This document shows, piece after piece, positions 10,306 through 20,140 of a stretch of 64,000 bases of DNA. The stretch lies in the NCBI GenBank assembly GCA_030067915.1, contig JASGCC010000640.1:1-64000 (forward strand), read 5' to 3'. Positions within the stretch are counted from its first letter, which is position 1; each line of letters starts with the position of its first letter. The notes beneath the pieces were generated by a model, which worked only from the letters and a program-made list of their open reading frames with translations, was not told the DNA's origin and ran no database searches. The DNA comes from Hydractinia echinata. Taxonomy: Eukaryota > Cnidaria > Hydrozoa > Anthoathecata > Hydractiniidae. Both the position numbers and the translations under genes were made by a program.

Positions 10306-10671
10306 AAATTATGTGGACGCGTTTGCCGTCCTTTTCCTGACATAACGTGCATTTAAACCTTAGAAGAGGAAGAAGTCAAGAGATTGCATGAAACTACTGG
10401 CGAATTGTTCTCGAAGTCAGAAGCGATAAACAAGACTGAATCGGCAATGGAGTGAAGAACATTTACGTATAATTTGCACAAAGTTATCAAAATCATTATA
10501 CAGGAAAACCCCAAATCCCTATAGATCAAATAACACAGCAACGGTGAAGATACTTTGCACCTTTAATTTTGAACGTGACACAGGCTTAACAAGTTCTCTA
10601 TTAAATTTTGAGCACTTGCATAAAAAGTCATTCATGTTACGAATGGGAAATGTACCAAATGATATAAAACA

Positions 10672-10743
10672 GGCGCAGTGGCCAAGTGGTAAGGCGTCGG
10701 TCTCGTAAACCGAAGATCACGAGTTCGAACCTCGTCTGTGCCT
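10672..10743 (+). tRNA. tRNA-Thr (CGU), canonical
   Basis: Identical to the reference copy over its whole length. Confidence 0.92.
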
Positions 10744-11109
10744 AAATTATGTGGACGCGTTTGCCGGAATTTCGATGACATAACGTGCAGATATGCCTTA
10801 GAAGAGAGAGAAGTCAAGAGATTGGATGAAACTTCTGGCGTATTGTTCTCGAAGTCAAAAGCAATAAGCAGGACTGAATCGTCAATGGAGTGAAGAATAT
10901 TTACGTAGAAATTGCACAAAGTTATCAAAATCTTTATACAGGAAAACCCCAAATTCCTATAGATCGAATAACACAGCAACGCGTAAGACACTTTGCACCG
11001 TTAATTTTGAACATCATATAGGCTTACCGAGTTCTCTATTAAATTTTGAGCTATTGCATAAAAAGTCATTCATGCTGCGAATGGGAAATGTACCAAAGAA
11101 TATGAAACA

Positions 11110-11181
11110 GGCGCAGCGGCCAAGTGGTAAGGCGTCGATCTCGTAAACCGGAGATCACGAGTTCGAACCTTGTCTGTGCCT
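11110..11181 (+). tRNA. tRNA-Thr (CGU)
   Basis: Position 8 is C, anticodon stem TCGAT/ACCGG with one mismatch, T stem 3' strand CTTGT. Confidence 0.7.
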
Positions 11182-11547
11182 AAATTATGTGGACGCGTTT
11201 GCCGCACTTTTCCTGACATAACGTGCATATAAGCCTTAGAAGAGGAAGAAGTCAAGAGATTGCATGAAACTTCTGCCGTGTTGTTCTCGAAATCAAAAGC
11301 GATAAACAAGACTGAATTGGCAATGGAGTGAAGAACATTTACGTATAAGTTGCACAAAGTTATCAAAATCTTTATACAGGAAAACCCCAAATTCCTATAG
11401 ATCGAATAACACAGCAACGCGTAAGACACTTTGCACCGTTAATTTTGAACATCATATAGGCTTACCGAGTTCTCTATTAAATTTTGAGCACTTGCATAAA
11501 AAGTCAATAATGCGACGAATGGGAAATGTACCAAAGGATATAAAACA

Positions 11548-11619
11548 GGCGGAGTGGCCAAGTGGTAAGGCGTCGGTCTTGTAAACCGAAGATCACGAGT
11601 TCTAACCTTGTCTGTGCCT
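11548..11619 (+). tRNA. tRNA-Thr with anticodon UGU, T loop altered
   Basis: Loop CTTGTAA (anticodon TGT). T loop is TTCTAAC, weakening the B box, and acceptor is GGCGGAG. Confidence 0.6.
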
Positions 11620-11982
11620 AAATTATGTGGACGTGTTTGCCGCACTTTTCCTGACATAACGTGCATATAAGCCTTAGAAGAGGAAGAAGTCAAGAGATTG
11701 CATGAAACTTCTGCCGTGTTGTTCTCGAAATCAAAAGCGATAAACAAGACTGAATCGGCAATGGAGAGGAGAACATTTAAGTATAAATTTGACAAAGTTA
11801 TCAAAATTTTGATACAGGAAAACCCCACATTCCTATGTCGAATAACACAGCAACGTATAAGATATTTTGCACCGTTAATTTTGAGCGTGAAATAGGCTTA
11901 CCGGGTCCCTATTAAATTTTGAGTACTTGCATAAAAAGTCAATAATGCGACGAATGGGAAATGTACCAAAGGATATAAAACA

Positions 11983-12054
11983 GGCGGAGTGGTTAAGTGG
12001 TAAGGCGTCGGTCTCGTAAACCGAAGATCACGAGTTCGAACCTTGTCTGTGCCT
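11983..12054 (+). tRNA. tRNA-Thr (CGU)
   Basis: Acceptor GGCGGAG and D stem GTT (A box TGGTTAAGTGG). Anticodon arm matches the reference. T stem 3' strand is CTTGT. Confidence 0.72.
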
Positions 12055-12418
12055 AAATTATGTGGACGTGTTTGCCGCACTTTTCCTGACATAACGTGCA
12101 TATAAGCCTTAGAAGAGGAAGAAGTCAAGAGATTGCATGAAACTTCTGCCGTGTTGTTCTCGAAATCAAAAGCGATAAACAAGACTGAATCGGCAATGGA
12201 GAGGAGAACATTTAAGTATAAATTTGACAAAGTTATCAAAATTTTGATACAGGAAAACCCCAAATTCCTATGTCGAATAACACAGCAACGGAGAAGAAAC
12301 TTTGCACCTTTAATTTTGAACATGACATAGGCTTACCAAGTTCTGCATTAAATTTTGAACACTTGCATAAAAAGTCATTAATGCTGCGAATGAGAAATGT
12401 ATGAAAGGATGTACAACA

Positions 12419-12490
12419 GGCGCAGCGGCCAAGTGGTAAGGCGTCGGTCTCGTAAATCGAAGATCACTAGTTCGAACCTCGTCTGTGCCT
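12419..12490 (+). tRNA. tRNA-Thr (CGU)
   Basis: Position 8 is C. Anticodon stem TCGGT/ATCGA has one G-U. T stem ACTAG/CTCGT has one mismatch. It is the last copy before the retrotransposon insertion. Confidence 0.72.
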
Positions 12491-12565
12491 AAATTATGTG
12501 GACGCGTTTGCCGGACTTTTCCTGACATAACGTGCAGATATGCCTTAGAAGAGGAAGAAGAGCAC

Positions 12566-12592
12566 ATAGATAGATAGATAGATTGATAGATA
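12566..12592. repeat. (GATA)n tail of the non-LTR element
   Basis: About six AGAT-type repeats with one AGATTGAT interruption, at the 3' terminus of the minus-strand retrotransposon. Confidence 0.9.
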
Positions 12593-12935
12593 TTTTTTTC
12601 GTAAACAAAGGTATTTACAGTAGTAAAGTGTTACAGTACTAAAATCAATAAATTTAATTGTTACAAGATTAAAAATATGTAATAATGCTATCTAATTAAA
12701 CATCTTTGTAAACCAGGAATCTCACAGAAGACAAATAACTAGTCTTATCATTGAGAACCTGTTGAAATAACATATCATGCTCTTGCTATGAAGACGCTTA
12801 TATAAAAAAATATGCATGAAAAAGGTAATTAAAATAACCTACGTAAAAAATGCTAAATAACAAATGCCTTCAAAAGATAAATAAAGATCTAAAAGTACAA
12901 GACTTCATTGTTCAATCCGTGTAATATAAATGTAT

Positions 12936-14990
12936 TTACTTTGTTTTGAAAACATTTAAAGGATCGCTCATTGTCAAGTACAAATCTATCAATTTTGTGT
13001 ATGCTATTCCAGATATATGGACCACAATATGAAGTTGAAAGCGGACTGGCCTTAGTTTTTCTGTATGGTGGATAGTACTGATCAGATGACCTGGTTGAAT
13101 ATATTTACTCTCTCTTACTTGAAACATGTTAGAAATTATGGGGGGGGGGGGGGGTATAGATTTGTTTTTCATTTTATACATAAAACATATGTTCTGAAAA
13201 ATATTTATCTGGAAAATATTTAAAGCTTTTATAGACTGCAGTAGTGGTTTGCTATGCGTAAATTTGTCTTGGAAAAGAATAGTCCTTACAGCGTGTTTCT
13301 GACATTTATATATCGATTCAAGTTTAGATTTATTAGTGCTGCCCCAAACTATATTTGCGTAATATATATGACTATGTACGAATGAAAAATAAAATTTATT
13401 AGACAATGTTTATTTAGGTGTCGAACTTTATAAAGAACACCAATAGATTTTGAAAGTTTTATACTTACAGTTTCAATGTGCTTCCGCAAGGTAAGATTAT
13501 CATCTAGTATAACTCCCAGGAACTTCGTTTCTGTTTCACGTGAGATTGTGAAATCTCCGATTTTTAATTCCGGTAATATTGTTGGTAGTCTCTTTCTTTA
13601 ATGCGCTCGGTGGAATAATGTATATTTGGTCTTTTTAACATTTAGAGATAATTTATTTGCCTTAAACCAGGCTGTTAGTTTTATAAGTTCGTTGTTTACA
13701 GTTCTGTAGAGTGTATTGAGATCTTTATGAGAATAGAAAAGGTTAGTATCATCTGCAAACATAATGGGATTTAGAACTTGAGTGGACTAATTAGGATCAT
13801 TAATGTAAATCAAAAACAGGAGAGGCCCAAGTATAGAGCCTTGAGGGACCCCACATTTTATCACCAGATTATTAGTTCTTTTGCCATTCCAACATTGACA
13901 AACTGTGTGCGATTAGATAAATAACTTTCAAACCACTTTAACGTAATTCCGTCTATACCATATGCATGTAGTTTTTCTAGTAAAATCTTATGATTAACAG
14001 TATCAAAAGCTTTTGAAAGGTCAATAAATACAACCAGGGTATATTTACCGCTTAAAAAGGAATTATGTAAATCTTCCACAAGTTGCATAATGGCATGCTC
14101 TGTTGAGTGCTGTTGACGGGAGTTTTTAGTAAAGTAATTGAACACTCTGTTATACATAATTCTTCCAACAGCTTCGAAAATGCTGGCAATATCGAGATTG
14201 GTCTGTAATTTGAGACCGAATCAGTATCTCCTGATTTGTGTATTGGAATTACTTTAGCAGTTTTAAGTAGCTCTGGAAATATGCCTTGTGAAAATGATTG
14301 TTTAAAAATATGATATATAATGTGTTTAATCGATGTGAAAGAAGTTATTACTATATCACTGCTAATATCATCGTAACCTGGAGCTTTACCCTTTTTAGGC
14401 CTTTAAATGCATTTCCTAATTCCTCTAATTGAAGTTCATCATTTAGTATTTTAAATTTACATTTCGGTATATAGTTTTTATAGTTCACATTGCTTGTAAT
14501 CTTTGAAGTCAGATTTGGTCCTACATTTACAAAAAGTTCGTTAAATGTGTTACCTATTTCAGTATCGTTTTCAATAATATTTTTGTCATATGTGATCCTG
14601 TCTGGAAGACAATGTTGCACATTTTGTTTTTTACCTATAACTTCTTTTATTATTTGCCACGCTCTTTTTGCGTCATTTCTATATTGTGTTAATGCGCTAT
14701 TGTAGTGCTGTTTTTTGGATATTTTTTTTAGTCGCTCGAATAAGATTTTATAATTTAAATAAGTTTCTTTATCTCTAAGTGATTTAGATTATAGGTACTT
14801 TACATACAGTTTCTGTTTTAATTTTGATGATTTAATTAATCCCTTCGTCACCCAAGGTGATAACAAAGATTTTATTTTTATTACATATTTTGTTAATGGA
14901 AAGCATTGGTTATAATGGTCAGAGAGGATCTCTATAAATTTATTGCACGGGTCATTAACACTTTTTCCGTTTACTACTTGCTCTCAGTTT
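12936..14990 (-). pseudogene. Non-LTR reverse transcriptase, broken
   Basis: Fragments in several minus-strand frames, in order from the 5' side. A linker fragment lies at 14620-14351 (QHCLPDRITYDKN and NTFNELFVNVGPNL). A stretch near 14170-14230 contains NYRPISILPAF. RT motif A, FIDLSKAFDTVNH, lies around 14000-14030 in the open segment 14157-13861. The VPQGSILGPLLF motif lies around 13800-13860. The catalytic FADD box is at 13748-13759. A C-terminal segment at 13406-12936 contains YANIVWGSTNKSKLE. Frameshifts separate these pieces (for example just after 13861) and no endonuclease domain is present, so the copy is dead. Confidence 0.85.
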
Positions 14991-15199
14991 GATTGCGCTA
15001 GAGCTAGCTTAAATTTCTGGACTGCTGGTTCAGAAAACCGTCTTTTGTAAATTATCGTTTTTCGCTGCAACGGAGAAGATACTTTGCAGCGTCAATTTTG
15101 AACGTGACATAGGCTTTCCAAGTTCTGCATTAAGTTTTGGGCACTTGCATAAAAAGCCAAAATGTTTCGAATGGGAAATGTACCAAAGGGTATAAAACA

Positions 15200-15271
15200 G
15201 GCGCAGTGGCCAAGTGGTAAGGCGTCGGTCTCGTAAACCGAAGATCACGAGTTCGAAACTCGTCTGTGCCT
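15200..15271 (+). tRNA. tRNA-Thr (CGU)
   Basis: One change from the reference, in the last base of the T loop (TTCGAAA). All stems intact. Confidence 0.85.
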
Positions 15272-15628
15272 AAATTATGTGGACGGACTTTTCCTGAGAT
15301 AACGTGCAGATATGCGTTAGAAGAGGACGAACTCAAGAGATTGGATGAAAATTCTGGCGCATTGTTCTCGGAGTCAAAACCAGTAAACAGGACTGAATTG
15401 TTAGTGTAATGGTGAAAATTTAAGTATAAATTGCACAAAGTTATAAAAAGTCTTTATATAGGAAAACGCCAAATTCCTTTAGATCGAAAAACGAAGCAAT
15501 TTATAAGATACTTTTCACGGTTAATGTTGAATGTGACATAGCCTCACCAAGTTCTGCATTAAATTTGGGGCACTTGCACAAAAGTCATAAATGTTGCGAA
15601 TGGGAACAGTACCAAAGGATATATAAGA

Positions 15629-15700
15629 GTTGCGGTGGCCAACTGGAAAGGCGTCGGTCTCTGAAAGCAAAGATCACGAGTTACAGCCTTGTCTGTGCCT
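15629..15700 (+). pseudogene. tRNA-Thr pseudogene, last copy of the array
   Basis: Acceptor GTTGCGG, loop CTCTGAA with 3' stem AGCAA (stem lost), T loop rewritten (TTACAGC). The 3' acceptor CTGTGCC is still recognisable. Confidence 0.7.
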
Positions 15701-16079
15701 AAGTTATGTCGACGCAGATGTCGAACATATAGTGGCGATATTGTTCAGATGCTGTTGAAGTTTGAAAATGTATGAGAATTCCAACGCCTTAATTTTGAAG
15801 TCAACTGCAATAAAAGCGACACAATTGCCAAACCGTAATGCAGAAGTAATTTTTGTGATAACTTGTTCAAAAGTTTTCAAGTTATCTTCTAGAATCGGCG
15901 ATAGTTGTGCTTGGTTTTCCCATTTTTCCGTGTTAAAATTGTCATTCATTATTGTTATCTATCTATGCATAGGACGGCATGAAACTCGTACAGATGATGA
16001 AAAGGCATTGAATTGAAGATTGGATTGATCAGAATCTGTGCGCAATGGCTAAACCTAGCAGCAAGAAAGGGGCATAAAT
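15701..16079. other. Junction between the Thr and Arg arrays
   Basis: Transition zone. The left part is decayed Thr-unit linker, and from about 16020 it becomes recognisable Arg-unit linker (TCTGTGCGCAATGGCT, GGCATAAATC). I see no gene and no boundary element. Confidence 0.6.
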
Positions 16080-16153
16080 CACCGCTGATGGGAGTCGAAC
16101 CCACAACCTTTGAATTAGAAGTCCAACGCGCTAGTCCATTGCGCCACAGCGGC
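16080..16153 (-). tRNA. tRNA-Arg (UCU), consensus copy
   Basis: This copy equals the array consensus. On the minus strand, acceptor strands GCCGCTG and CAGCGGT pair fully (G1-U72), D stem GCGC, anticodon stem TTGGA/TTCAA with loop CTTCTAA (anticodon TCT), T arm GTGGG/CCCAT with loop TTCGACT, discriminator G, 74 nt and no intron. A box TGGCGCAATGG and B box GGTTCGACTCC fit the pol III consensus. In the array a TTTTT tract lies about 60 nt past the 3' end (GAAAAAGG on the plus strand). It decodes AGA. Confidence 0.92.
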
Positions 16154-16575
16154 ACGGATCTACATGTATTAGACATTATATCAATAAGACATATGTATTT
16201 AACCCAAGAAAATGTTTATGCATCAACAAATCATCCGGTAACATAAATGGTATCTTAAGAGTCGTGTGCAGTAAGTCAAAAAAAGGTGTAGAGTAATAGT
16301 CTAAACACTTCGTCAATATCCGAATTGATGACCTATTTTGCTTTGCTTTTTATTTTTTCCAGTGTGCAGAGAAAGTAATTAATGCAAAAGAACCTTTTAA
16401 TGAATGAGCATGTGGAATGCCTAATTAGAGTACGGCTATTCCATTAATTTTTATTTTGTTCTGCGATTATTCTTTGCTTCGCATCAAATGCATTTGGTTC
16501 TGATTAAACGCATTGAAAAAGGTTCGTTTGTTCAGCATCTGTGTGCAATAGCAACCGTAAGAAACTGGCATAAAT

Positions 16576-16649
16576 CACCGCTGATGGGAGTCGAACCCAC
16601 AACCTTTGAACTAGAAGTCCAACGCGCTATTCCATTGTGCCGCAGCGGA
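16576..16649 (-). tRNA. tRNA-Arg (UCU), variant
   Basis: 5' base is T instead of G, position 38 of the anticodon loop is G, and the D stem is altered (GGCACAATGG). Confidence 0.65.
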
Positions 16650-17211
16650 ACGGATATATATATATTAGGCATTGGAGCAATTTAACCCAAGAAAATGTTT
16701 ATCCATCTAGTAATCATCCAGTAACATAAATTATATGTTAAGACTCGTGTGCAGTAAGCCAAAATCAATATGTAGAGTAAAAGTCTAAATAGTTCGTCAA
16801 TATCCGAATTGTTGACCTAATTGGCTTTGCTTTTTCTTTGATCAAGTGTCATGGTGCGGGGAAAGTAGTTACTAGAAAGTAATTCCTTCAATCAATTTAA
16901 CCCAAGAAAATGTTTATGCATCTAGCAAACATCCGGTAACATTGTCCAGTAAGCAAAAAACAATATGTGGAGTAAAAGTTAAATACTTTGTCAATATCGG
17001 AATTGATGACCTATTTGACTTTGCTTTTTCTTTGATCAAGTGTCATGGTGCAAAGAAGGTAGAAAGTAATTACTAATTACTAATTATTATACTAATTACT
17101 AATTATTAATTAAAAATTAAAGTAATTACTGCAAAAAAACCTTTTAATGAATCGGCATATGGAATGCTTAACCGGACTACGGCTATTCCATTAATTTGTA
17201 TTTTGTTCTGC

Positions 17212-17216
17212 GTTAT
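17212..17216. repeat. Left target-site duplication, GTTAT
   Basis: GTTAT precedes the 5' LTR and is repeated after the 3' LTR at 22127-22131. Empty units read GCGTTATTATTCTTTGC at this point, so removing the element and one GTTAT restores the unit with one mismatch. Confidence 0.75.
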
Positions 17217-17338
17217 TGTAGAATATGGATTATTTACGTTAGTATTTGTTATTAACATTGTTACTGTTTCCTTTTGTTTATTTCAGAAAACCACATTCTT
17301 TACTAAGAAAATATATATAAAGAAAGAGACTTTGTTTA
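17217..17338 (+). repeat. 5' LTR
   Basis: 122 bp beginning TGTAGAATATGG and ending CTTTGTTTA. It aligns without gaps to 22005-22126 (114 of 122 identical by my count). It begins TG but does not end CA. A pyrimidine-rich TTATTTCAG in the middle resembles a splice acceptor. The 10 bp after the repeat (17339-17348) could hold the primer-binding site, but I could not match it to a tRNA end. Confidence 0.85.
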
Positions 17339-17370
17339 TGTGGTTTTTGTTATTATACTGTGAATGTCCA

Positions 17371-17691
17371 ATGATTGGATGTGGGTATGTTACAGATGAT
17401 GTTGACGCTGCCATTGCGGCTGCTTTGTTGACAGTTCACAACAATGTTCATGTGAATGCTCCACGACCAGCAGTCCCGAAATAGCAGGCACAAAAGATTC
17501 AACGTCCAACAATTACAAAAGGGTCCACTGAGGAAAGTCGGAATTCCTTCATCGCCAGATGGAATATGTTTAAACAGGGAACTACCCTTGTTGGCACTGA
17601 GATACGTCAACAGTTATTTGGCTGCTGCGATGAGGAGCTTGGCAATGATATATTACGTTAAAACAATGACATTCTGCACTCCACAGAGCAA
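17371..17691 (+). pseudogene. Gag N-terminal region with stops
   Basis: Frame continuous with the long open frame that follows, starting near the methionine of MIGCGYVTDDVDAAI and carrying a Gag-like alpha-helical sequence (NSFIARWNMFKQGTT around 17545-17590). In-frame stops at 17482-17484 (TAG) and 17659-17661 (TAA) cut it off from the downstream frame. Its identification as Gag rests on position and character, not on a motif. Confidence 0.6.
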
Positions 17692-19236
17692 GTGCTTATG
17701 GGTACCGTCAAAAAACGTACTGTGACTCCAGTTGCCATTAGCGTTCGCAGGTCTGATCTTCTTGCACTTCGACAAGCCGATGGTGAAAGTGTTCGATCAT
17801 TCCACTCTAGAATTAAAGGCAAAGCCGCTACATGCGCTTATTTGATTGTTTGCCCCAGTACGACTTGCACACAGATTGTAGACTTTACAGATGTAATCAT
17901 TAAGGACGTTCTTATATCTGGGCTGTCCGATGAGGAAGTAAAAATGGAGGTGATCGGTCAGCATAACCACGACCAGAAAACCATTGTCCAAACTGTACAG
18001 TTCATTGGGGCAAAGGAGATGGCTCGAAGCGCCCTGACTAGGAGCTCAACGATGTCTTCTATTTCGTGTTACAGGAAGAACGTTCGGTCAACGAAAGTCC
18101 CTACTGGTGCATCTGACATCACTACACGAACTTGCATCGTCTGCTCTACCCAGATCGAAAAGTTAATTTGGGGCAGACGACAAAAGAAGATGGTTGACAG
18201 AAAATGTTGTCCAACATGCTGGAGTGAGCAGATAAGAAAGAAACAACAGCACAAAGAAGTCAACGCAGTGGCAGATAAGGACTCAGCACTCACTATCGGT
18301 AGTATCGACGCTATAAAACCCTTGAACTACCTGCTGTTCAACACAGAAAGGGGATGGGAGGATGCTAAGTCATTTGACCACCCAACCCTTGCTCTGACTG
18401 TCCACATCAATGACCAGGATTACGAGAATACGAATCGCAAGCCCCCATCCATCAACTCATTCACCATCTGTGTTGTTACCGACACTGGTGCGCAGTCCTG
18501 CCTGTGGGGACTTAGTAATTTCCTTCAAGCTGGTTTCACCACTGCGGACCTTATACCTGTTAGACACTCGTTATACGCTGCAAATAAGGAGAAGATACCA
18601 ATATCAGGAGCTATCCTTCTGCGACTTTCCGGCTCAGACTCAACAGGACAAAATCACACTGCGGCTGTAATGACTTACATTAGTCCATCATCCAACAAAT
18701 TTTACCTTTCTCGGGAGGCACTTGTTCAACTTGATGTGATTTCACAAACATTCCCACAACTTGGTGGTGCCCTTCATCAGTCTGCCACACATGACCAACC
18801 TACATCTTGCGATTGTCCGAAGAAAACAAAACCTCCTTCACGCCCCGTCAAACTTCCATTCGAGTGCATCCCATCAAACAACAACAAAATGCGTGAATGG
18901 TTCATCGACTACTTCTCTGTGTCCACCTTCAACCAATGTCCCCATCAGGAACGCCCTGGAATGACAGGCCCCAAAGTCACTCTACACATTGATGATGATG
19001 CTGTACCGTACGCTGCCCACACCCCAGCGCCTGTTCCTCTTCACTGGCAAGACGCCGTAAAGGAACAGTTGGATAATAATGTTGCCATGGGCGTACTTGA
19101 AAAGGTACCGATCGGGGTACCATCACAGTGGTGCCATCGAATGGTAATCACATCCAAGGCTGATGGTTCACTACGTAGAACTGTCCATTTGTCGCCACTG
19201 AATGCCTTTTGCCTCAGGGAAACCCACCATGTTTAA
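17692..19236 (+). CDS. Gag C-terminus, protease and start of RT (element ORF)
   Basis: 514-codon open frame, the longest in the window, belonging to the LTR element. Residues 1-120 continue a Gag-like region. Residues 140-190 hold a Cys-rich stretch (CIVC then CCPTC) that may be an atypical zinc knuckle, with no CCHC box. An aspartic protease follows with active site VVTDTGAQS (DTGA at 18481-18492). The last 60 residues enter the reverse transcriptase fingers (PSQWCHRMVITSKADGS, then LSPLNAFC) before a frameshift at about 19235. The methionine start is arbitrary: the frame is open upstream to the stop at 17659. Retention of this length alongside a broken pol is probably chance. Confidence 0.75.
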   Translation: MLMGTVKKRTVTPVAISVRRSDLLALRQADGESVRSFHSRIKGKAATCAYLIVCPSTTCTQIVDFTDVIIKDVLISGLSDEEVKMEVIGQHNHDQKTIVQTVQFIGAKEMARSALTRSSTMSSISCYRKNVRSTKVPTGASDITTRTCIVCSTQIEKLIWGRRQKKMVDRKCCPTCWSEQIRKKQQHKEVNAVADKDSALTIGSIDAIKPLNYLLFNTERGWEDAKSFDHPTLALTVHINDQDYENTNRKPPSINSFTICVVTDTGAQSCLWGLSNFLQAGFTTADLIPVRHSLYAANKEKIPISGAILLRLSGSDSTGQNHTAAVMTYISPSSNKFYLSREALVQLDVISQTFPQLGGALHQSATHDQPTSCDCPKKTKPPSRPVKLPFECIPSNNNKMREWFIDYFSVSTFNQCPHQERPGMTGPKVTLHIDDDAVPYAAHTPAPVPLHWQDAVKEQLDNNVAMGVLEKVPIGVPSQWCHRMVITSKADGSLRRTVHLSPLNAFCLRETHHV

Positions 19237-20129
19237 ACACCATTCCAACAACCAAAAAAAAGTGCCGTCGAATAGTTGGAAGTCAGTCACCGATGCATGG
19301 AATGGCTTCCACTCTGTTCTAATACGCTCTGAAGATCGCCGTTATACTACATTCATTACGCCCTGGGGGAGATACCGTTACAGGGTTGCACCACAAGGCT
19401 TCTTCGCAAGTGGAGACGCTTACTCCAGAAAATTTGATCAGATAATCACAGATGTGGAAAGACAAAGTGTGTAGACGATACCTTAATGTGGGATGATGAT
19501 CTTACCGAACATTGGTGGAAGATGATAGATTTTTTTACTCTTCTGGGCAACAATGGTGTGATACTGAATAAAAACAAGTTCCAGTTTGCTCAAAAAACCG
19601 TTGATTTGGCAGGATTCCAAATCTGGGAGTACTCAATCAAACCTACTCGAAGATTCATTGATGCTATTTTGCAGTTCCCCATACCGACTAAACTGACCGA
19701 TGTACGATCATGGTTTGGTTGGTGAACCAGGTCCCACATTACGATAAATTATCAAACGTTATGGAGCCATTCAAACGCCTACTCAGTCCGAAGACCAAGT
19801 TCGAGTGGACATTAGATCTCGATATCGCCTTCAAAAAATCCGTAGACCATGTCGTTGAGTCAACCCTCAAAGGAGTGGAGATCTTCGACCCTCAACGATA
19901 TACGTGCCTACGACCCGATTGGTCCAAGACAGGAGTCGGCTTCTTTCTGTCTCCAAAACATTGCAATTGTTTACAGTTATCTCCAGACTGCTGCGAAGGT
20001 GGTTGGAGGATAACCTTGGCCGGTTCACGATTTCTACGCTCAGCTGAAACACGATACGCACCAGTGGAAGGTGAGGCATTGGCCATTGCTTGGTCCCTTG
20101 AGCAGACCAGGTACTTCGCAAGGATGTGA
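19202..20129 (+). pseudogene. Reverse transcriptase and RNase H, frameshifted
   Basis: RT continues in three frames. Segment 19202-19474 contains TTFITPWGRYRYRVAPQGF (RT motif B region). Segment 19486-19725, whose frame begins upstream, contains the catalytic CVDD box at 19468-19479, just past the frameshift. Segment 19710-20129 contains the thumb/connection and RNase H start, with the first acidic residue in RPDWSKTGVGFF and the glutamate in ETRYAPVEGEALAIAW. Each segment overlaps or nearly abuts the next, so the lesions are small indels. Confidence 0.85.
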
Positions 20130-20140
20130 CCGATTAATCG

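Larger units (their letters stand above)
4677..12560 (+). repeat. tRNA-Thr tandem array, segment B
   Basis: Eighteen tRNA-Thr copies, start-to-start spacing 431-439 bp, most often exactly 438. Units fall into subfamilies that recur out of order, such as the pairs at 7607/9796 and 8484/10672, as expected from unequal exchange. Linkers carry no gene. The segment ends at 12560 where a non-LTR retrotransposon interrupts a unit. Confidence 0.94.
12561..15063 (-). mobile_element. 5'-truncated non-LTR retrotransposon
   Basis: Minus-strand element of about 2.5 kb interrupting a Thr unit. Its 3' end (window left) is a tetranucleotide tail of AGAT/TATC repeats at 12566-12592. Coding remnants run from an endonuclease-RT linker near 15000 through the reverse transcriptase to a C-terminal region near 12940. 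Microsatellite 3' tails and the motif set are typical of jockey/L2/CR1-type elements; the exact clade is not assigned. The flanks do not rejoin cleanly: compared with intact units, about 165 bp of the unit is missing at the insertion point and no target duplication is evident. A 12-15-bp poly-G run lies at about 13141-13154. Confidence 0.85.
15063..15960 (+). repeat. tRNA-Thr array, decaying terminal units
   Basis: The array resumes at about 15063 with a CAACGGAGAAGATAC block. Two more tRNA copies follow, increasingly diverged, then a tRNA-less unit remnant in which linker landmarks are still faintly visible. Divergence rises towards the array edge, as expected where unequal exchange no longer homogenises copies. 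Confidence 0.8.
16020..17216 (-). repeat. tRNA-Arg tandem array, left segment
   Basis: Two tRNA-Arg units followed by a unit that has lost its tRNA (about 16890-17160) and carries a 60-bp AT-rich insertion at about 17070-17130. Interrupted at 17216 by an LTR retrotransposon. Confidence 0.9.

Noticed and set aside
1..12567. Minus-strand frames with DEVRTRDLRFTRPTPYHLAT in the Thr array.
   Set aside because: This is the antisense translation of tRNA-Thr, kept open by the tRNA sequence and not by coding selection.
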